From Gammaproteobacteria bacterium (GTDB taxonomy: Bacteria; Pseudomonadota; Gammaproteobacteria; Pseudomonadales; Azotimanducaceae), in NCBI GenBank assembly GCA_021773565.1, contig JAJFJZ010000010.1:242917-306916 (forward strand): a DNA stretch of 64,000 bases, written 5' to 3'. The translations under genes were made by a program, and so were the position numbers. Every line of letters begins with the position of its first letter. Position 1 is the stretch's first letter. Shown one piece after another: positions 30,216 through 38,780 of the stretch. The notes under the pieces were generated by a model. The model was not told the origin of the DNA. It was given only the letters and a program-made list of their open reading frames with translations, and did no database searches.

Positions 30216-30297
30216 GGGAACAAGGTCAGGCTTAACCCCCCGAAGCGCATAAAAGGCTCTACATAAGCTGCGGGGGGTTAAGCCTGACCTTGTTCCC
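30216..30297. repeat. Hairpin 4 (start-proximal type) before the SPOR gene
   Basis: The stem is 27 bp without mismatch (30216-30242 against 30271-30297). The 28-base loop at 30243-30270 is identical to the first 28 bases of the hairpin 2 loop. It ends 93 bases before ATG 30391. Confidence 0.95.
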
Positions 30298-30390
30298 CGA
30301 ACCAAACCCATAAACCAAAAAAGGGTTTAACTAAATCCCTCCCTCGGTATGATGCACCCAGTTTTGATCTAACGCCGGAATAAGCCACCC

Positions 30391-31023
30391 ATGCCCCGCG
30401 ACTACGCTAACCAAAAGAAGGCTAACCAAAAGAAGGCCAATCAACGGAAAGCCAGCCAGAAAAAGGCGCCACAGGCAAAAGCCCGCGCCAATAGCAAACT
30501 ACCCGCTCGCAACAGACGTAACAACACTGGCGAAGGTGTTCAGTGGGGTACGTTTGGTAGTGGCATGATCGTCGGCATTTTGTGCACGCTTGCCGCTGCT
30601 TTTTTACCATCCCAGTTTCCGGGTCTTGGTCCGACACACAATGCGCCGGATCAATCATCCGCGGCCCAGCAGGCCACCGGTCCAAAAACCAACTTCGAAT
30701 TTTTTGATCGGCTGCCAACAGACGAAGTAGCGATACAGCGCGGCACCTACAAAGATCTGCGGCCAAAAAAAATCACCCAAACCATGGAGTACCTGTTACA
30801 GGCAGTATCGTTTCGCAAATCAGAAGATGCTGAACGCTTAAGAGCCAGGTTGCTACTCTCGGGCATGGATGCATTCACAGAGCGTACCTCGGTTAACGGT
30901 TCTGTGTGGTATCGGGTTCTGGTGGGCCCTTTTTCGAATAAAACCGAACTAAACCGCGCCCAGACCCGACTGCGCGAACAAAACCTGAACCCGCTGCCAA
31001 TAACACGTCCCTTGCCAGGCTAG
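30391..31023 (+). CDS. SPOR domain cell-division protein, FtsN-like
   Basis: This 210-residue protein has a lysine-rich cytoplasmic N-terminus, one membrane helix (about residues 55-73), a linker with FEFFDRLPTDEV near 103, and a C-terminal SPOR domain (about 130-205) that binds denuded septal peptidoglycan. The N-terminus is made of five 15-base tandem repeats (30409-30483) encoding NQKKA-like pentapeptides. The place before hslVU is conserved in Pseudomonas and relatives. Confidence 0.88.
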   Translation: MPRDYANQKKANQKKANQRKASQKKAPQAKARANSKLPARNRRNNTGEGVQWGTFGSGMIVGILCTLAAAFLPSQFPGLGPTHNAPDQSSAAQQATGPKTNFEFFDRLPTDEVAIQRGTYKDLRPKKITQTMEYLLQAVSFRKSEDAERLRARLLLSGMDAFTERTSVNGSVWYRVLVGPFSNKTELNRAQTRLREQNLNPLPITRPLPG

Positions 31024-31035
31024 CGCACTCATTGG

Positions 31036-31064
31036 CTTGAATTGTGTAGCAAGCGCCCCCACTA
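31036..31064 (+). promoter_or_regulatory. Sigma-32-type heat-shock promoter for hslVU
   Basis: CTTGAA at 31036-31041 and CCCCACTA at 31057-31064 are separated by 15 bases. This closely matches the sigma-32 consensus (CTTGAA, then CCCCAT-type). It lies about 70 bases before the hslV start, as expected for a heat-shock protease operon. Confidence 0.75.
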
Positions 31065-31132
31065 TCATTTAACGGTCTACCGACATCGTTTCGGGCAGGC
31101 CAACCCACTAGTCGTCCCGGAGGAAATCCCGT

Positions 31133-31687
31133 TTGGAGCAGTACAGAGGAACAACCATAGTCAGCGTTCGCCGCGGCAACCAGGTAGTTATTGGTGGCGA
31201 CGGCCAGGTTTCGATGGGGCAGACCATTATGAAGGGTAATGCCCGAAAGGTACGGCGGCTGGACAACCATCCTGTGGTTGCCGGGTTTGCAGGCGGCACG
31301 GCCGATGCATTCACGCTTTTTGAACGATTTGAGGCGCAACTGGATAAATACCAGGGCCAGCTGGTCAGGGCAGCGGTAGAGCTTGCCAAAGAGTGGCGCT
31401 CAGATCGGGCACTGCGCCGCCTTGAAGCGCTTCTTGCCGTTTGCGATGCTAAATCTTCATTGATTATCAGTGGTAACGGCGATGTTATCGAGCCTGAAGA
31501 GGGCCTGATAGCGATTGGCTCTGGCGGGCCCTATGCCCAGTCAGCAGCGCGTGCACTGTTGTTAAAAACAGACCTGGGCGCACTGGAAATAGTTGAAAGC
31601 AGTCTGGCAATAGCAGCCGACATCTGTGTCTATACCAATAACAACACCACTATCGAGTGCCTTTCAACAGAACCGGAGAGCGAATGA
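31133..31687 (+). CDS. hslV: ATP-dependent protease subunit HslV
   Basis: This 184-residue threonine peptidase forms the proteolytic core of HslUV. The catalytic threonine would be Thr7 in [12 protein letters not shown], exposed after removal of a six-residue leader. GDGQVSMG and the glycine-rich tail [13 protein letters not shown] are also present. The start is TTG at 31133 with an AGGAAA ribosome binding site. It overlaps hslU by ATGA. Confidence 0.96.
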   Translation: MEQYRGTTIVSVRRGNQVVIGGDGQVSMGQTIMKGNARKVRRLDNHPVVAGFAGGTADAFTLFERFEAQLDKYQGQLVRAAVELAKEWRSDRALRRLEALLAVCDAKSSLIISGNGDVIEPEEGLIAIGSGGPYAQSAARALLLKTDLGALEIVESSLAIAADICVYTNNNTTIECLSTEPESE

Positions 31688-33015
31688 TGTCTGTAATGAC
31701 GCCACGGGAAATCGTGCACGAACTCGATAAACACATAATTGGCCAGGATGATGCCAAACGGGCTGTAGCTATCGCCCTGAGAAATCGCTGGCGCAGGCTG
31801 CAACTACCCGAAGATCTGCAGGAAGAGGTTGTTCCTAAAAACATTCTGATGATCGGGCCAACCGGCGTTGGTAAAACTGAAATCGCCCGCCGTTTGGCGA
31901 AACTCGCCCGCGCGCCTTTTATAAAGATAGAGGCCACCAAGTTCACCGAAGTGGGATATGTAGGACGTGATGTAGAATCTATTATTCGTGACCTTGCAGA
32001 CACAGCAATTAAAATGCGCCGGGAAACACAGCTGGAAATTGTAAAATCGCGCGCCGAAGACGCTGCCGAAGAACGCATTCTGGACGCCCTGTTACCCGAG
32101 CCCAAAACTATGGGTTTTGGAGAAGAAAAGCCATCAACCGAATCTACCACTCGCCAGATGTTTCGCAAAAAATTGCGTGAGGGTGAGCTGGACGACCGGG
32201 AAATTGAACTGGAACTTGCACAAGCCCAGGTGGGCGTTGAGATAATGGCACCTCCAGGTATGGAAGAGATGACCAGTCAGTTGCAAAACATGTTTTCCAA
32301 TTTGGCGTCAGATCGCAAGAAGACCTCACGCCTGAAGGTAAAGGATGCTTTTCGCAGATTACGTGATGAAGAGGCCATGAAGCTGGTAAATGAAGAAGAG
32401 CTTAAAGCTGATGCCATCGAGGCTGTAGAGCAAACAGGCATCGTTTTCCTGGATGAGCTGGATAAGGTAGCCCGCCGCTCTGAAACAACCGGGGCGGACG
32501 TCTCCAGGGAAGGTGTTCAGAGAGACTTACTACCATTGATAGAGGGATGCACGGTATCTACCCGCTATGGAATGATTAAGACTGACCACATATTGTTTAT
32601 AGCTTCGGGCGCTTTTCATCTTGCCAAGCCTTCTGATCTCATACCAGAACTGCAGGGACGTTTGCCCATTCGAGTGGAATTATCAGCCTTAAGCCCTGAG
32701 GACTTCACGCGTATTCTGACCGAGCCAAACGCATCACTCACAGAGCAATATACAGCACTGCTGCAAACCGAGGGCGTAAGCCTGAATTTCACCAAAGACG
32801 GGGTCGAACGCATCGCCCAGTTAGCCTGGGAAGTGAACGAGTCGACAGAAAATATCGGGGCACGGCGCCTGCATACTTTACTGGAGCGCTTGCTGGAAGA
32901 AGTATCCTACAACTGCAGCGACCATCAAAATCAGGTTGAGATAGACGCCACATATGTTGATACTCAGCTAGCGAAACTGGTACGTAACCAGGATCTGTCA
33001 CGCTATATTTTGTAG
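31684..33015 (+). CDS. hslU: HslUV protease ATPase subunit HslU
   Basis: This 443-residue AAA+ unfoldase feeds substrates to HslV. The Walker A motif is [15 protein letters not shown] near 57, Walker B is [10 protein letters not shown] near 255, and the pore motif is in VGYVGRD near 88. The intermediate domain spans about 110-235. ATG 31684 overlaps the hslV stop and has GGAGAG upstream; a longer frame from 31657 has no support. Confidence 0.97.
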   Translation: MMSVMTPREIVHELDKHIIGQDDAKRAVAIALRNRWRRLQLPEDLQEEVVPKNILMIGPTGVGKTEIARRLAKLARAPFIKIEATKFTEVGYVGRDVESIIRDLADTAIKMRRETQLEIVKSRAEDAAEERILDALLPEPKTMGFGEEKPSTESTTRQMFRKKLREGELDDREIELELAQAQVGVEIMAPPGMEEMTSQLQNMFSNLASDRKKTSRLKVKDAFRRLRDEEAMKLVNEEELKADAIEAVEQTGIVFLDELDKVARRSETTGADVSREGVQRDLLPLIEGCTVSTRYGMIKTDHILFIASGAFHLAKPSDLIPELQGRLPIRVELSALSPEDFTRILTEPNASLTEQYTALLQTEGVSLNFTKDGVERIAQLAWEVNESTENIGARRLHTLLERLLEEVSYNCSDHQNQVEIDATYVDTQLAKLVRNQDLSRYIL

Positions 33016-33031
33016 ACCTCTGGGTTTAACC

Positions 33032-33412
33032 ATGGCTACTCGACCAAGTCACATCAAGCTGCACCGCAAATCGCGGGAGCTCGAATTTGAATTCGAAACA
33101 GGCGAGCAATTCAAAATTGCCTGTGAATTGCTGCGCGTCTATTCTCCCTCCGCCGAAGTCCGCGGACACGGTGCCGGTGAGCGCAAACTGCAAACCGGGA
33201 AAAAACACGTCAATATCAGCTCTATTGAGTTCACCGGTAATTATGCCATTCGCATTAGTTTTGATGATGGCCACAACTCAGGCCTGTATTCGTGGGACTA
33301 CCTTGCAGACCTGAACGAACGCAGCGACTATTACTGGAAGGAATACCTGGCAGAACTGGAGGCAGCAAACGCCAGTCGTCTGCCGGTGATTCCACAATTC
33401 AAACAACTTTAA
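33032..33412 (+). CDS. DUF971 (GBBH-like N-terminal domain) protein
   Basis: This 126-residue protein consists of a single DUF971 domain, which resembles the N-terminal zinc-binding-type domain of gamma-butyrobetaine hydroxylase, although only the fold is shared. LYSWDYLADL near 89 is the conserved core. Its role is unknown; its position after hslU is common in gammaproteobacteria. Confidence 0.85.
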   Translation: MATRPSHIKLHRKSRELEFEFETGEQFKIACELLRVYSPSAEVRGHGAGERKLQTGKKHVNISSIEFTGNYAIRISFDDGHNSGLYSWDYLADLNERSDYYWKEYLAELEAANASRLPVIPQFKQL

Positions 33413-33425
33413 ATATCGCAACGGG

Positions 33426-34196
33426 GTGGTTGGTTTAGTGGAGCAAAAACCGGAAACAGAATTCGTTGATTTTGGTTACGAGAAAATACCGGCGGATGAA
33501 AAAAATGACCGCGTAGCTACTGTTTTTAGCACCATTTCCACCCGCTACGATGTCATGAATGATCTCATGTCACTAGGTCTTCACCGCGTTTTTAAACGCA
33601 TGGTTATAGAAATGTCTTCCACGCGTGCCGGTGATCGGGTACTGGATCTGGCGGGTGGGACGGGGGATTTATCTGCTTTGTTTGCACCGGTTGTAGGTTC
33701 TACCGGGCAAGTGGTGCTCGCTGACATCAACGCACCTATGATGGAGGTTGGCCGCGACCAACTGCTGAACAAAGGCCTTACGGAAGTAGCGTTTTGCCAG
33801 GCGAATGCAGAGTTTCTGCCCTTTGCAGAAGCAAGTTTTAACTGCATTAGTATGGGCTTTGGTCTACGCAATGTTACACACAAGGAAGTTGCCTTGCGTG
33901 AAATGTGCAGAGTGCTTAAGCCAGGCGGCAGGCTACTGGTTCTGGAGTTTTCAAAACCGCAAAACAAGCTGCTGGAAGCCGGTTATTCCGGATTCCAGGC
34001 ATTATGGCCTGCATTCGGTAAACTTATTACCGGTGACGCAAGCCCTTATTCCTACCTCGTTGAATCCATCAGGATGCACCCCGGGCAACAGGCCTTAAAA
34101 CAAATGATTGAAGATGCAGGATTTGAAACCGTGCAGTACCACAATCTGCTCAATGGTATCGTGTCCATCCACCGTGCAACAAAAGCACAAAACTAA
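33426..34196 (+). CDS. ubiE: Ubiquinone/menaquinone methyltransferase UbiE
   Basis: This 256-residue class I SAM methyltransferase does the C-methylation step of ubiquinone synthesis. The family start FGYEKIPADEK is visible near residue 17, the SAM-binding VLDLAGGTGDLS near 71, and GFGLRNVTHKE near 145. The start is GTG at 33426, with GTG 33438 as an alternative. It is followed directly by ubiJ and ubiB. Confidence 0.96.
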   Translation: MVGLVEQKPETEFVDFGYEKIPADEKNDRVATVFSTISTRYDVMNDLMSLGLHRVFKRMVIEMSSTRAGDRVLDLAGGTGDLSALFAPVVGSTGQVVLADINAPMMEVGRDQLLNKGLTEVAFCQANAEFLPFAEASFNCISMGFGLRNVTHKEVALREMCRVLKPGGRLLVLEFSKPQNKLLEAGYSGFQALWPAFGKLITGDASPYSYLVESIRMHPGQQALKQMIEDAGFETVQYHNLLNGIVSIHRATKAQN

Positions 34197-34807
34197 TGAC
34201 CAATCCTGCCGCAAGCGCCTTTTCACAACTGTTGGAACAGTTGTCTAACTCTGCACTTGCACTGGATACAGCTTCAAAAACAAAACTTGCCGCGATGGAC
34301 GGTCGCTGTGTGCAGATCAATGCCCAGGGCTCAATCTATTCGCTTTTAATAAATGAAGAGCGCATTCGCATTTACCACAGTGACAGCTTCCCCTGGGATG
34401 TACGCATAGAAGGCAGTATTTCAGACCTTTCACAGATGCTGCTGAATATAGGTTCACCCTCCAGTATTCAAATCGATGGGGATGAAGTGTTGCTGGAAGA
34501 ACTTCGCTGCGTATTCAGCAATCTCAAACCAGACATCGAGACGCCGCTGGCAAGGGTTCTGGGCGAACAACCGGCTCAGGCAATCAGTGCATTTTTACAG
34601 GTGAGTGCGGCTGCCAGCCGTGTGATAGCCAATACCATTCGGGATGCGGGTACATCGCGAATGTCGGCACATGCCAGTGAAAATTTTCTGCAAAGAACCA
34701 CTTACGAACAATTTCTGGACAGCCTCTACAAACTTAAACTTCGTGTGGATCGGGTAGATGCACAAATCACCCAATTAGAAACTGCAGCGCCCGGGGGTGC
34801 CGATTGA
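34196..34807 (+). CDS. ubiJ: Ubiquinone biosynthesis accessory protein UbiJ
   Basis: This 203-residue protein has an N-terminal SCP2-like lipid-binding domain (about 1-120) and a C-terminal helical part. UbiJ forms a lipid-binding scaffold for late ubiquinone enzymes. Its start overlaps the ubiE stop by one base and its stop overlaps the ubiB start. Confidence 0.85.
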   Translation: MTNPAASAFSQLLEQLSNSALALDTASKTKLAAMDGRCVQINAQGSIYSLLINEERIRIYHSDSFPWDVRIEGSISDLSQMLLNIGSPSSIQIDGDEVLLEELRCVFSNLKPDIETPLARVLGEQPAQAISAFLQVSAAASRVIANTIRDAGTSRMSAHASENFLQRTTYEQFLDSLYKLKLRVDRVDAQITQLETAAPGGAD

Positions 34808-36444
34808 GCGGGGTACGAAGGCTCTCACGCATTTTTATCACCACGATGCGCTACCGGCTGGACGAAGTGCTTGAGACCATGGACGATGCACACCCGGTAC
34901 CCGGCTTTCTTGGCGGGGTATTGCGATATTCCCCGTTACGGCTTTTACCCCGGTCGAAAACTTCCTTGGCACGCCGCCTGAGACTTGCCATTGAGTCACT
35001 GGGGCCCGTCTTTATAAAATTTGGGCAAATTCTCTCTACCCGTCGCGATCTCTTACCCCTGGATTATGCCCAGGAATTGGCAAAACTTCAGGACGACGTG
35101 CCCCCCTTTGCATCTGCACAGGCCATGCAACTGGTAGAAGAAAGCCTTGGTCAAAAACTCCAGGAAGTATTCGCACGTTTTGATGAAACACCCCTTGCCT
35201 CTGCATCCGTTGCACAGGTGCATTCAGCAAGTCTGCTGGATGGTACAGAGGTGGTGGTTAAAATAATCCGCCCGGAAATCGAAACAGTAATTCAGCAGGA
35301 TCTAAAGCTGCTACACAGCCTTGCCCGCAGCGCAGAAAAATTGTCTCTCGACGCAAGACGCCTGCACCTGATACAGGTAGTTGAAGATTATGAGTTCACC
35401 ATTATGAATGAACTCAACCTGAAACTTGAAGGTGCAAACACAAGCAAACTGCGGCGCAATTTTGCCGGCTCCGAGTTGTTATACGTACCCAGAGTCTATT
35501 GGGAACATACACGCGAAAAAGTATTGGTAATGGAGCGAATATACGGTACTCCAGTGCGCGAGGTCGAGATACTGAGAAGTCACGGTACCGACATGAAACT
35601 GCTGGCTGAGCGTGGCGTGGAGACATTCTTTACGCAAGTTTTCAACGACAATTTTTTTCACGCAGACATGCACCCGGGTAACATTTTTATAGACATTACC
35701 CGACCGGAAAATCCCCGATACATTGCCATTGACTGTGCAATCATGGGCAGCCTTACCGAAGAGGATCAACGCTACCTTGCACACAACCTGCTGGCATTTT
35801 TCAACCAGGACTATAAGGAAGTTGTCAGGCTACACCTTGAATCCGGTTGGGTGCCTACAGACACCAATGCCGTTGCCTTTGAAACAGTAATTCGTGAAGT
35901 ATGCGAACCGATATTCGAAAAACCCCTGAGTGAAATTTCTTTTGGCTACTTTTTGGTGACACTTTTTCAAACCGCCCGTGCCTTTAATATGGAAGTACAA
36001 CCCCAACTGGTGTTACTGCAAAAAACCCTGTTGAACATTGAAGGCGTAGGCAGGGAGCTCTATCCAGACCTGAATTTGTGGGAAACTGCAAAACCTTTTA
36101 TGGAGCGCTGGATGGCAGATCGCCTGAGTCCGGTAGCTGCCTTGCAGCGCATGGCAGACCATGCTCCGGAAATTCTGGAGGCACTGCCGCGCGTTCCTGA
36201 TTTATTGATTAATACAGACCGGGAACTGCGGCTATTGCGCTCTGCACTTAAAAGTCAAAAAATTGCGCTCAACGAGCTCGAGAAAACACTACAGTCCCGA
36301 CAAAAGAATTCCCGCCGCATACGACTCTTTGGTGCACTGCTACTGCTCGGTGGGGCTGGTACTATGTACGGGCAAACAAGCACACATAATGATCCCTACT
36401 TAATAGCAGCGATTGTTGCAGGCATCTTTCTGATTACCAGATAA
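34804..36444 (+). CDS. ubiB: Ubiquinone biosynthesis kinase-like protein UbiB
   Basis: This 546-residue ABC1/ADCK atypical kinase is needed for ubiquinone synthesis. The KxGQ motif (KFGQILSTR) is near 72, the alanine-rich loop ASASVAQVH near 132, and the catalytic HADMHPGNIF near 288. Two hydrophobic segments at the C-terminus (about 502-545) anchor it in the membrane. The start is TTG at 34804. In Pseudomonas, hisI follows; here hisE follows directly. Confidence 0.95.
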   Translation: MSGVRRLSRIFITTMRYRLDEVLETMDDAHPVPGFLGGVLRYSPLRLLPRSKTSLARRLRLAIESLGPVFIKFGQILSTRRDLLPLDYAQELAKLQDDVPPFASAQAMQLVEESLGQKLQEVFARFDETPLASASVAQVHSASLLDGTEVVVKIIRPEIETVIQQDLKLLHSLARSAEKLSLDARRLHLIQVVEDYEFTIMNELNLKLEGANTSKLRRNFAGSELLYVPRVYWEHTREKVLVMERIYGTPVREVEILRSHGTDMKLLAERGVETFFTQVFNDNFFHADMHPGNIFIDITRPENPRYIAIDCAIMGSLTEEDQRYLAHNLLAFFNQDYKEVVRLHLESGWVPTDTNAVAFETVIREVCEPIFEKPLSEISFGYFLVTLFQTARAFNMEVQPQLVLLQKTLLNIEGVGRELYPDLNLWETAKPFMERWMADRLSPVAALQRMADHAPEILEALPRVPDLLINTDRELRLLRSALKSQKIALNELEKTLQSRQKNSRRIRLFGALLLLGGAGTMYGQTSTHNDPYLIAAIVAGIFLITR

Positions 36445-36454
36445 CAGGTTCAAC

Positions 36455-36799
36455 ATGACTACCATCAGCAAACTGACCCAAATTTTGCAGGAGAGAAAGA
36501 CTGCAGATCCGCAGAACTCCTACGTATCTTCACTGTATTCAGAAGGGCTTGAGAAAATTTTGGCTAAAATAAGCGAAGAATCTGCGGAAACCCTGGAGGC
36601 TGCTCGCGAGGTCGCCAATATAAACACCGGCTCTGCATTGGAATCCAGGCGCAACCCGCATCTTATACACGAAGTGGCCGACCTGTGGTTCCACACCATG
36701 GTGATGCTGGTGCACCTGAATCAGGACCCAAAGTGGGTGCTTGAAGAGCTGGAGTCGCGTTTCGGTATCAGCGGACATGCAGAAAAAGCGCATCGTTAA
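36455..36799 (+). CDS. hisE: Phosphoribosyl-ATP pyrophosphatase
   Basis: This 114-residue MazG-like enzyme does the second step of histidine synthesis. The conserved KISEESAETLEAA near residue 38 and HEVADLWFH near 72 hold the metal-binding acidic residues. The partner gene hisI, normally located between ubiB and hisE, is not present here. Confidence 0.93.
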   Translation: MTTISKLTQILQERKTADPQNSYVSSLYSEGLEKILAKISEESAETLEAAREVANINTGSALESRRNPHLIHEVADLWFHTMVMLVHLNQDPKWVLEELESRFGISGHAEKAHR

Positions 36800-36905
36800 G
36801 CGTTTTATCTCCCTATACACGGGCACCTTCAGGCGTGACGCATTTCTCCCACAAAGCATGCGCGCAAGGTTTATACTGATAACTGGAACAAATTGAGGAA
36901 TAGAC

Positions 36906-37148
36906 ATGTTCGGAATGGGTGTGACAGAACTGCTGATAATACTGGCCATCGTGCTGCTATTGTTTGGCCCGAAGCGGATCAAAACCCTGGGTTCTGACCT
37001 GGGTTCCGCAATAAAGGGGTTTAGAAGCGCGGTTAAGGAAGAAGACAAGATAACGCCACCGCAGAACAATGCCGAAGACGCGCACGTTATTGAGGGCGAG
37101 TTAAACCAGCAGAAACAAACCAGTAACGAATCGGACAAAAATGTTTGA
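36906..37148 (+). CDS. tatA: Sec-independent translocase subunit TatA
   Basis: This 80-residue protein has an N-terminal membrane helix (about 5-21), the FGPKR hinge and an amphipathic helix (GSAIKGFR), followed by an acidic tail. It forms the oligomeric pore element of the twin-arginine system. It overlaps tatB by 8 bases. Confidence 0.95.
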   Translation: MFGMGVTELLIILAIVLLLFGPKRIKTLGSDLGSAIKGFRSAVKEEDKITPPQNNAEDAHVIEGELNQQKQTSNESDKNV

Positions 37149-37530
37149 CAGTATCGGCTTCCCTGAGCTGATTCTGGTTGCCGTTGTCACTCTATTGATA
37201 CTTGGCCCGGAACGCCTTCCGGAAGCACTGCGCACGGCAGGGCTCTGGTTTGGGCGTGCACAACGCAGTTTTTCGGCAATGAAAGCAGAAATAGAAAAAG
37301 AAATTGGTATGGACGAAATCAAGCGGCAATTGCATAACGAAGCTGTAATGGAAGAAATGCGCAAAATAGAGCAGGACGCAAAATCCTTTGGTCAGCAGGT
37401 CGAAACAGAAACCTCTCCGATTGATGACCAGACCGACAGCCAAAACAAACCCTCACTCTCAGTAGACGAAGGTGTACGCGCCGGTTTTCTCGCCGAAGAT
37501 GAAAGCCCGGACTCTGAAAAACAGGCATGA
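37141..37530 (+). CDS. tatB: Sec-independent translocase subunit TatB
   Basis: This 129-residue protein has the TatB-type start with a glutamate in the membrane helix (GFPELILV), the GPERLP hinge and a long amphipathic helix. With TatC it recognises twin-arginine signal peptides. It overlaps tatC by ATGA. Confidence 0.95.
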   Translation: MFDSIGFPELILVAVVTLLILGPERLPEALRTAGLWFGRAQRSFSAMKAEIEKEIGMDEIKRQLHNEAVMEEMRKIEQDAKSFGQQVETETSPIDDQTDSQNKPSLSVDEGVRAGFLAEDESPDSEKQA

Positions 37531-38336
37531 GTGATAATTCCATACAAGACCCGTCGGACACACCCTCATCAAAAAGCACTGACAATTCACACGACGCCCA
37601 TGTAGATGCAGCTGGTCAGCCTTTTCTTGAGCACCTGCTTGAATTACGCCAGCGCTTACTGCGTGGGTTGGTGTCAATTTTTATCCTGTTCATCCCTGCG
37701 TATTATTTCGCTAACGACATATTTGAGTACATTGCCTCGCCATTGATGGTGCATCTACCCGAAGGCAGCACCATGATAGCAACCGAGGTTGCCTCACCTT
37801 TTTTGACACCATTTAAAACAGCAGTTTTCACCGCCATATTTGTTGCAATGCCTTACACATTGCATCAGCTTTGGGCTTTCATTTCTCCCGGCCTGTACTT
37901 AAAGGAAAAACGCTTTGCGATGCCATTGCTGGTATCCAGTATTGTACTGTTCTATGTAGGCATGGTGTTCGCCTACTATCTGGTGTTTCCGTTGATGTTC
38001 AAGTTTTTTGCAGGTGTAACACCCGATGGGGTCACCATGATGACGGACATAAACATGTACCTGAATTTTATCATAAAGCTGTTTTTCGCTTTTGGTGCAG
38101 CCTTTGAAATACCGGTACTGACACTGTTGCTGGTCTGGTCGGGGATATCTACCGTTGAGAGCCTTACCAAAAAACGCCCTTTCATAATAGTGGGATGTTT
38201 TATATTGGGTATGCTTTTCACACCCCCGGACGTAATTTCCCAGATAATGCTGGCAGGACCTATGTGGGTATTATTTGAGGTTGGGATATTATTCGCGCGA
38301 CTTAGCGGTCAGGATGAGCAGGACTCTCCAACATAA
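37527..38336 (+). CDS. tatC: Sec-independent translocase subunit TatC
   Basis: This 269-residue polytopic protein has six predicted membrane helices. The conserved cytoplasmic start FLEHLLELRQR near 33 and FISPGLYLKEKR near 117 form the signal-peptide binding site. Its 3' end overlaps the convergent dtd gene by 35 bases. Confidence 0.96.
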   Translation: MSDNSIQDPSDTPSSKSTDNSHDAHVDAAGQPFLEHLLELRQRLLRGLVSIFILFIPAYYFANDIFEYIASPLMVHLPEGSTMIATEVASPFLTPFKTAVFTAIFVAMPYTLHQLWAFISPGLYLKEKRFAMPLLVSSIVLFYVGMVFAYYLVFPLMFKFFAGVTPDGVTMMTDINMYLNFIIKLFFAFGAAFEIPVLTLLLVWSGISTVESLTKKRPFIIVGCFILGMLFTPPDVISQIMLAGPMWVLFEVGILFARLSGQDEQDSPT

Positions 38337-38775
38337 AGGTTATGGGGCCGTCGTTGACCAGTTGTACCTGCATATCGGCCGCAAATACACCGGTTTTTAC
38401 GCTACCCATGTGTTGCTCTACCTTCGCGCAAAAGTAGTCGTACAGGGCTTCTGCCTGTTCAGGGCTGGCAGCGGAAGAAAATCCGGGTCGACGCCCCCTG
38501 CTCACATCTGCGGCCAGGGTAAACTGGGAAACCACCAATGCTTCGCCCTGCGCATCCAGTACGCTACGATTCATGGGTTTTACGGTGATTCCATCAGCAC
38601 CCGTGCCCGGGAATATGCGCAATGAACACACTTTATCCACCAGCCAGTCTGCCGCTTGCTCATCATCGGCATGCACAACACCCAGAAAGACCAGAAGGCC
38701 CCTACCAATGGCTGACACCTGCACACCTTCTATTTCGACGCTGGCACTACTTACCCGTTGAATAAGTGCACGCAC
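38302..38775 (-). CDS. dtd: D-aminoacyl-tRNA deacylase
   Basis: This 157-residue enzyme removes D-amino acids mis-attached to tRNA. The MRALIQRV start, the SQFTLAADVSRGRRPGFS region near 77 and the cross-subunit GP motif in VNDGPITFMLE near 140 are present. It lies 5 bases downstream of typA on the same strand. Confidence 0.95.
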   Translation of the reverse strand: MRALIQRVSSASVEIEGVQVSAIGRGLLVFLGVVHADDEQAADWLVDKVCSLRIFPGTGADGITVKPMNRSVLDAQGEALVVSQFTLAADVSRGRRPGFSSAASPEQAEALYDYFCAKVEQHMGSVKTGVFAADMQVQLVNDGPITFMLESPAHPDR

Positions 38776-38780
38776 GCTAA

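Larger units (their letters stand above)
30059..30297. repeat. Compound palindromic unit 2 (two hairpins with complementary loops)
   Basis: This 239-base unit lies between the PNPOx-family gene and the SPOR gene in the same orientation as unit 1. Its spacer (30144-30215) aligns with that of unit 1 by eye but is clearly diverged, whereas the loop cores are identical. Recombination between the two direct units could delete the gene between them. Confidence 0.9.
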
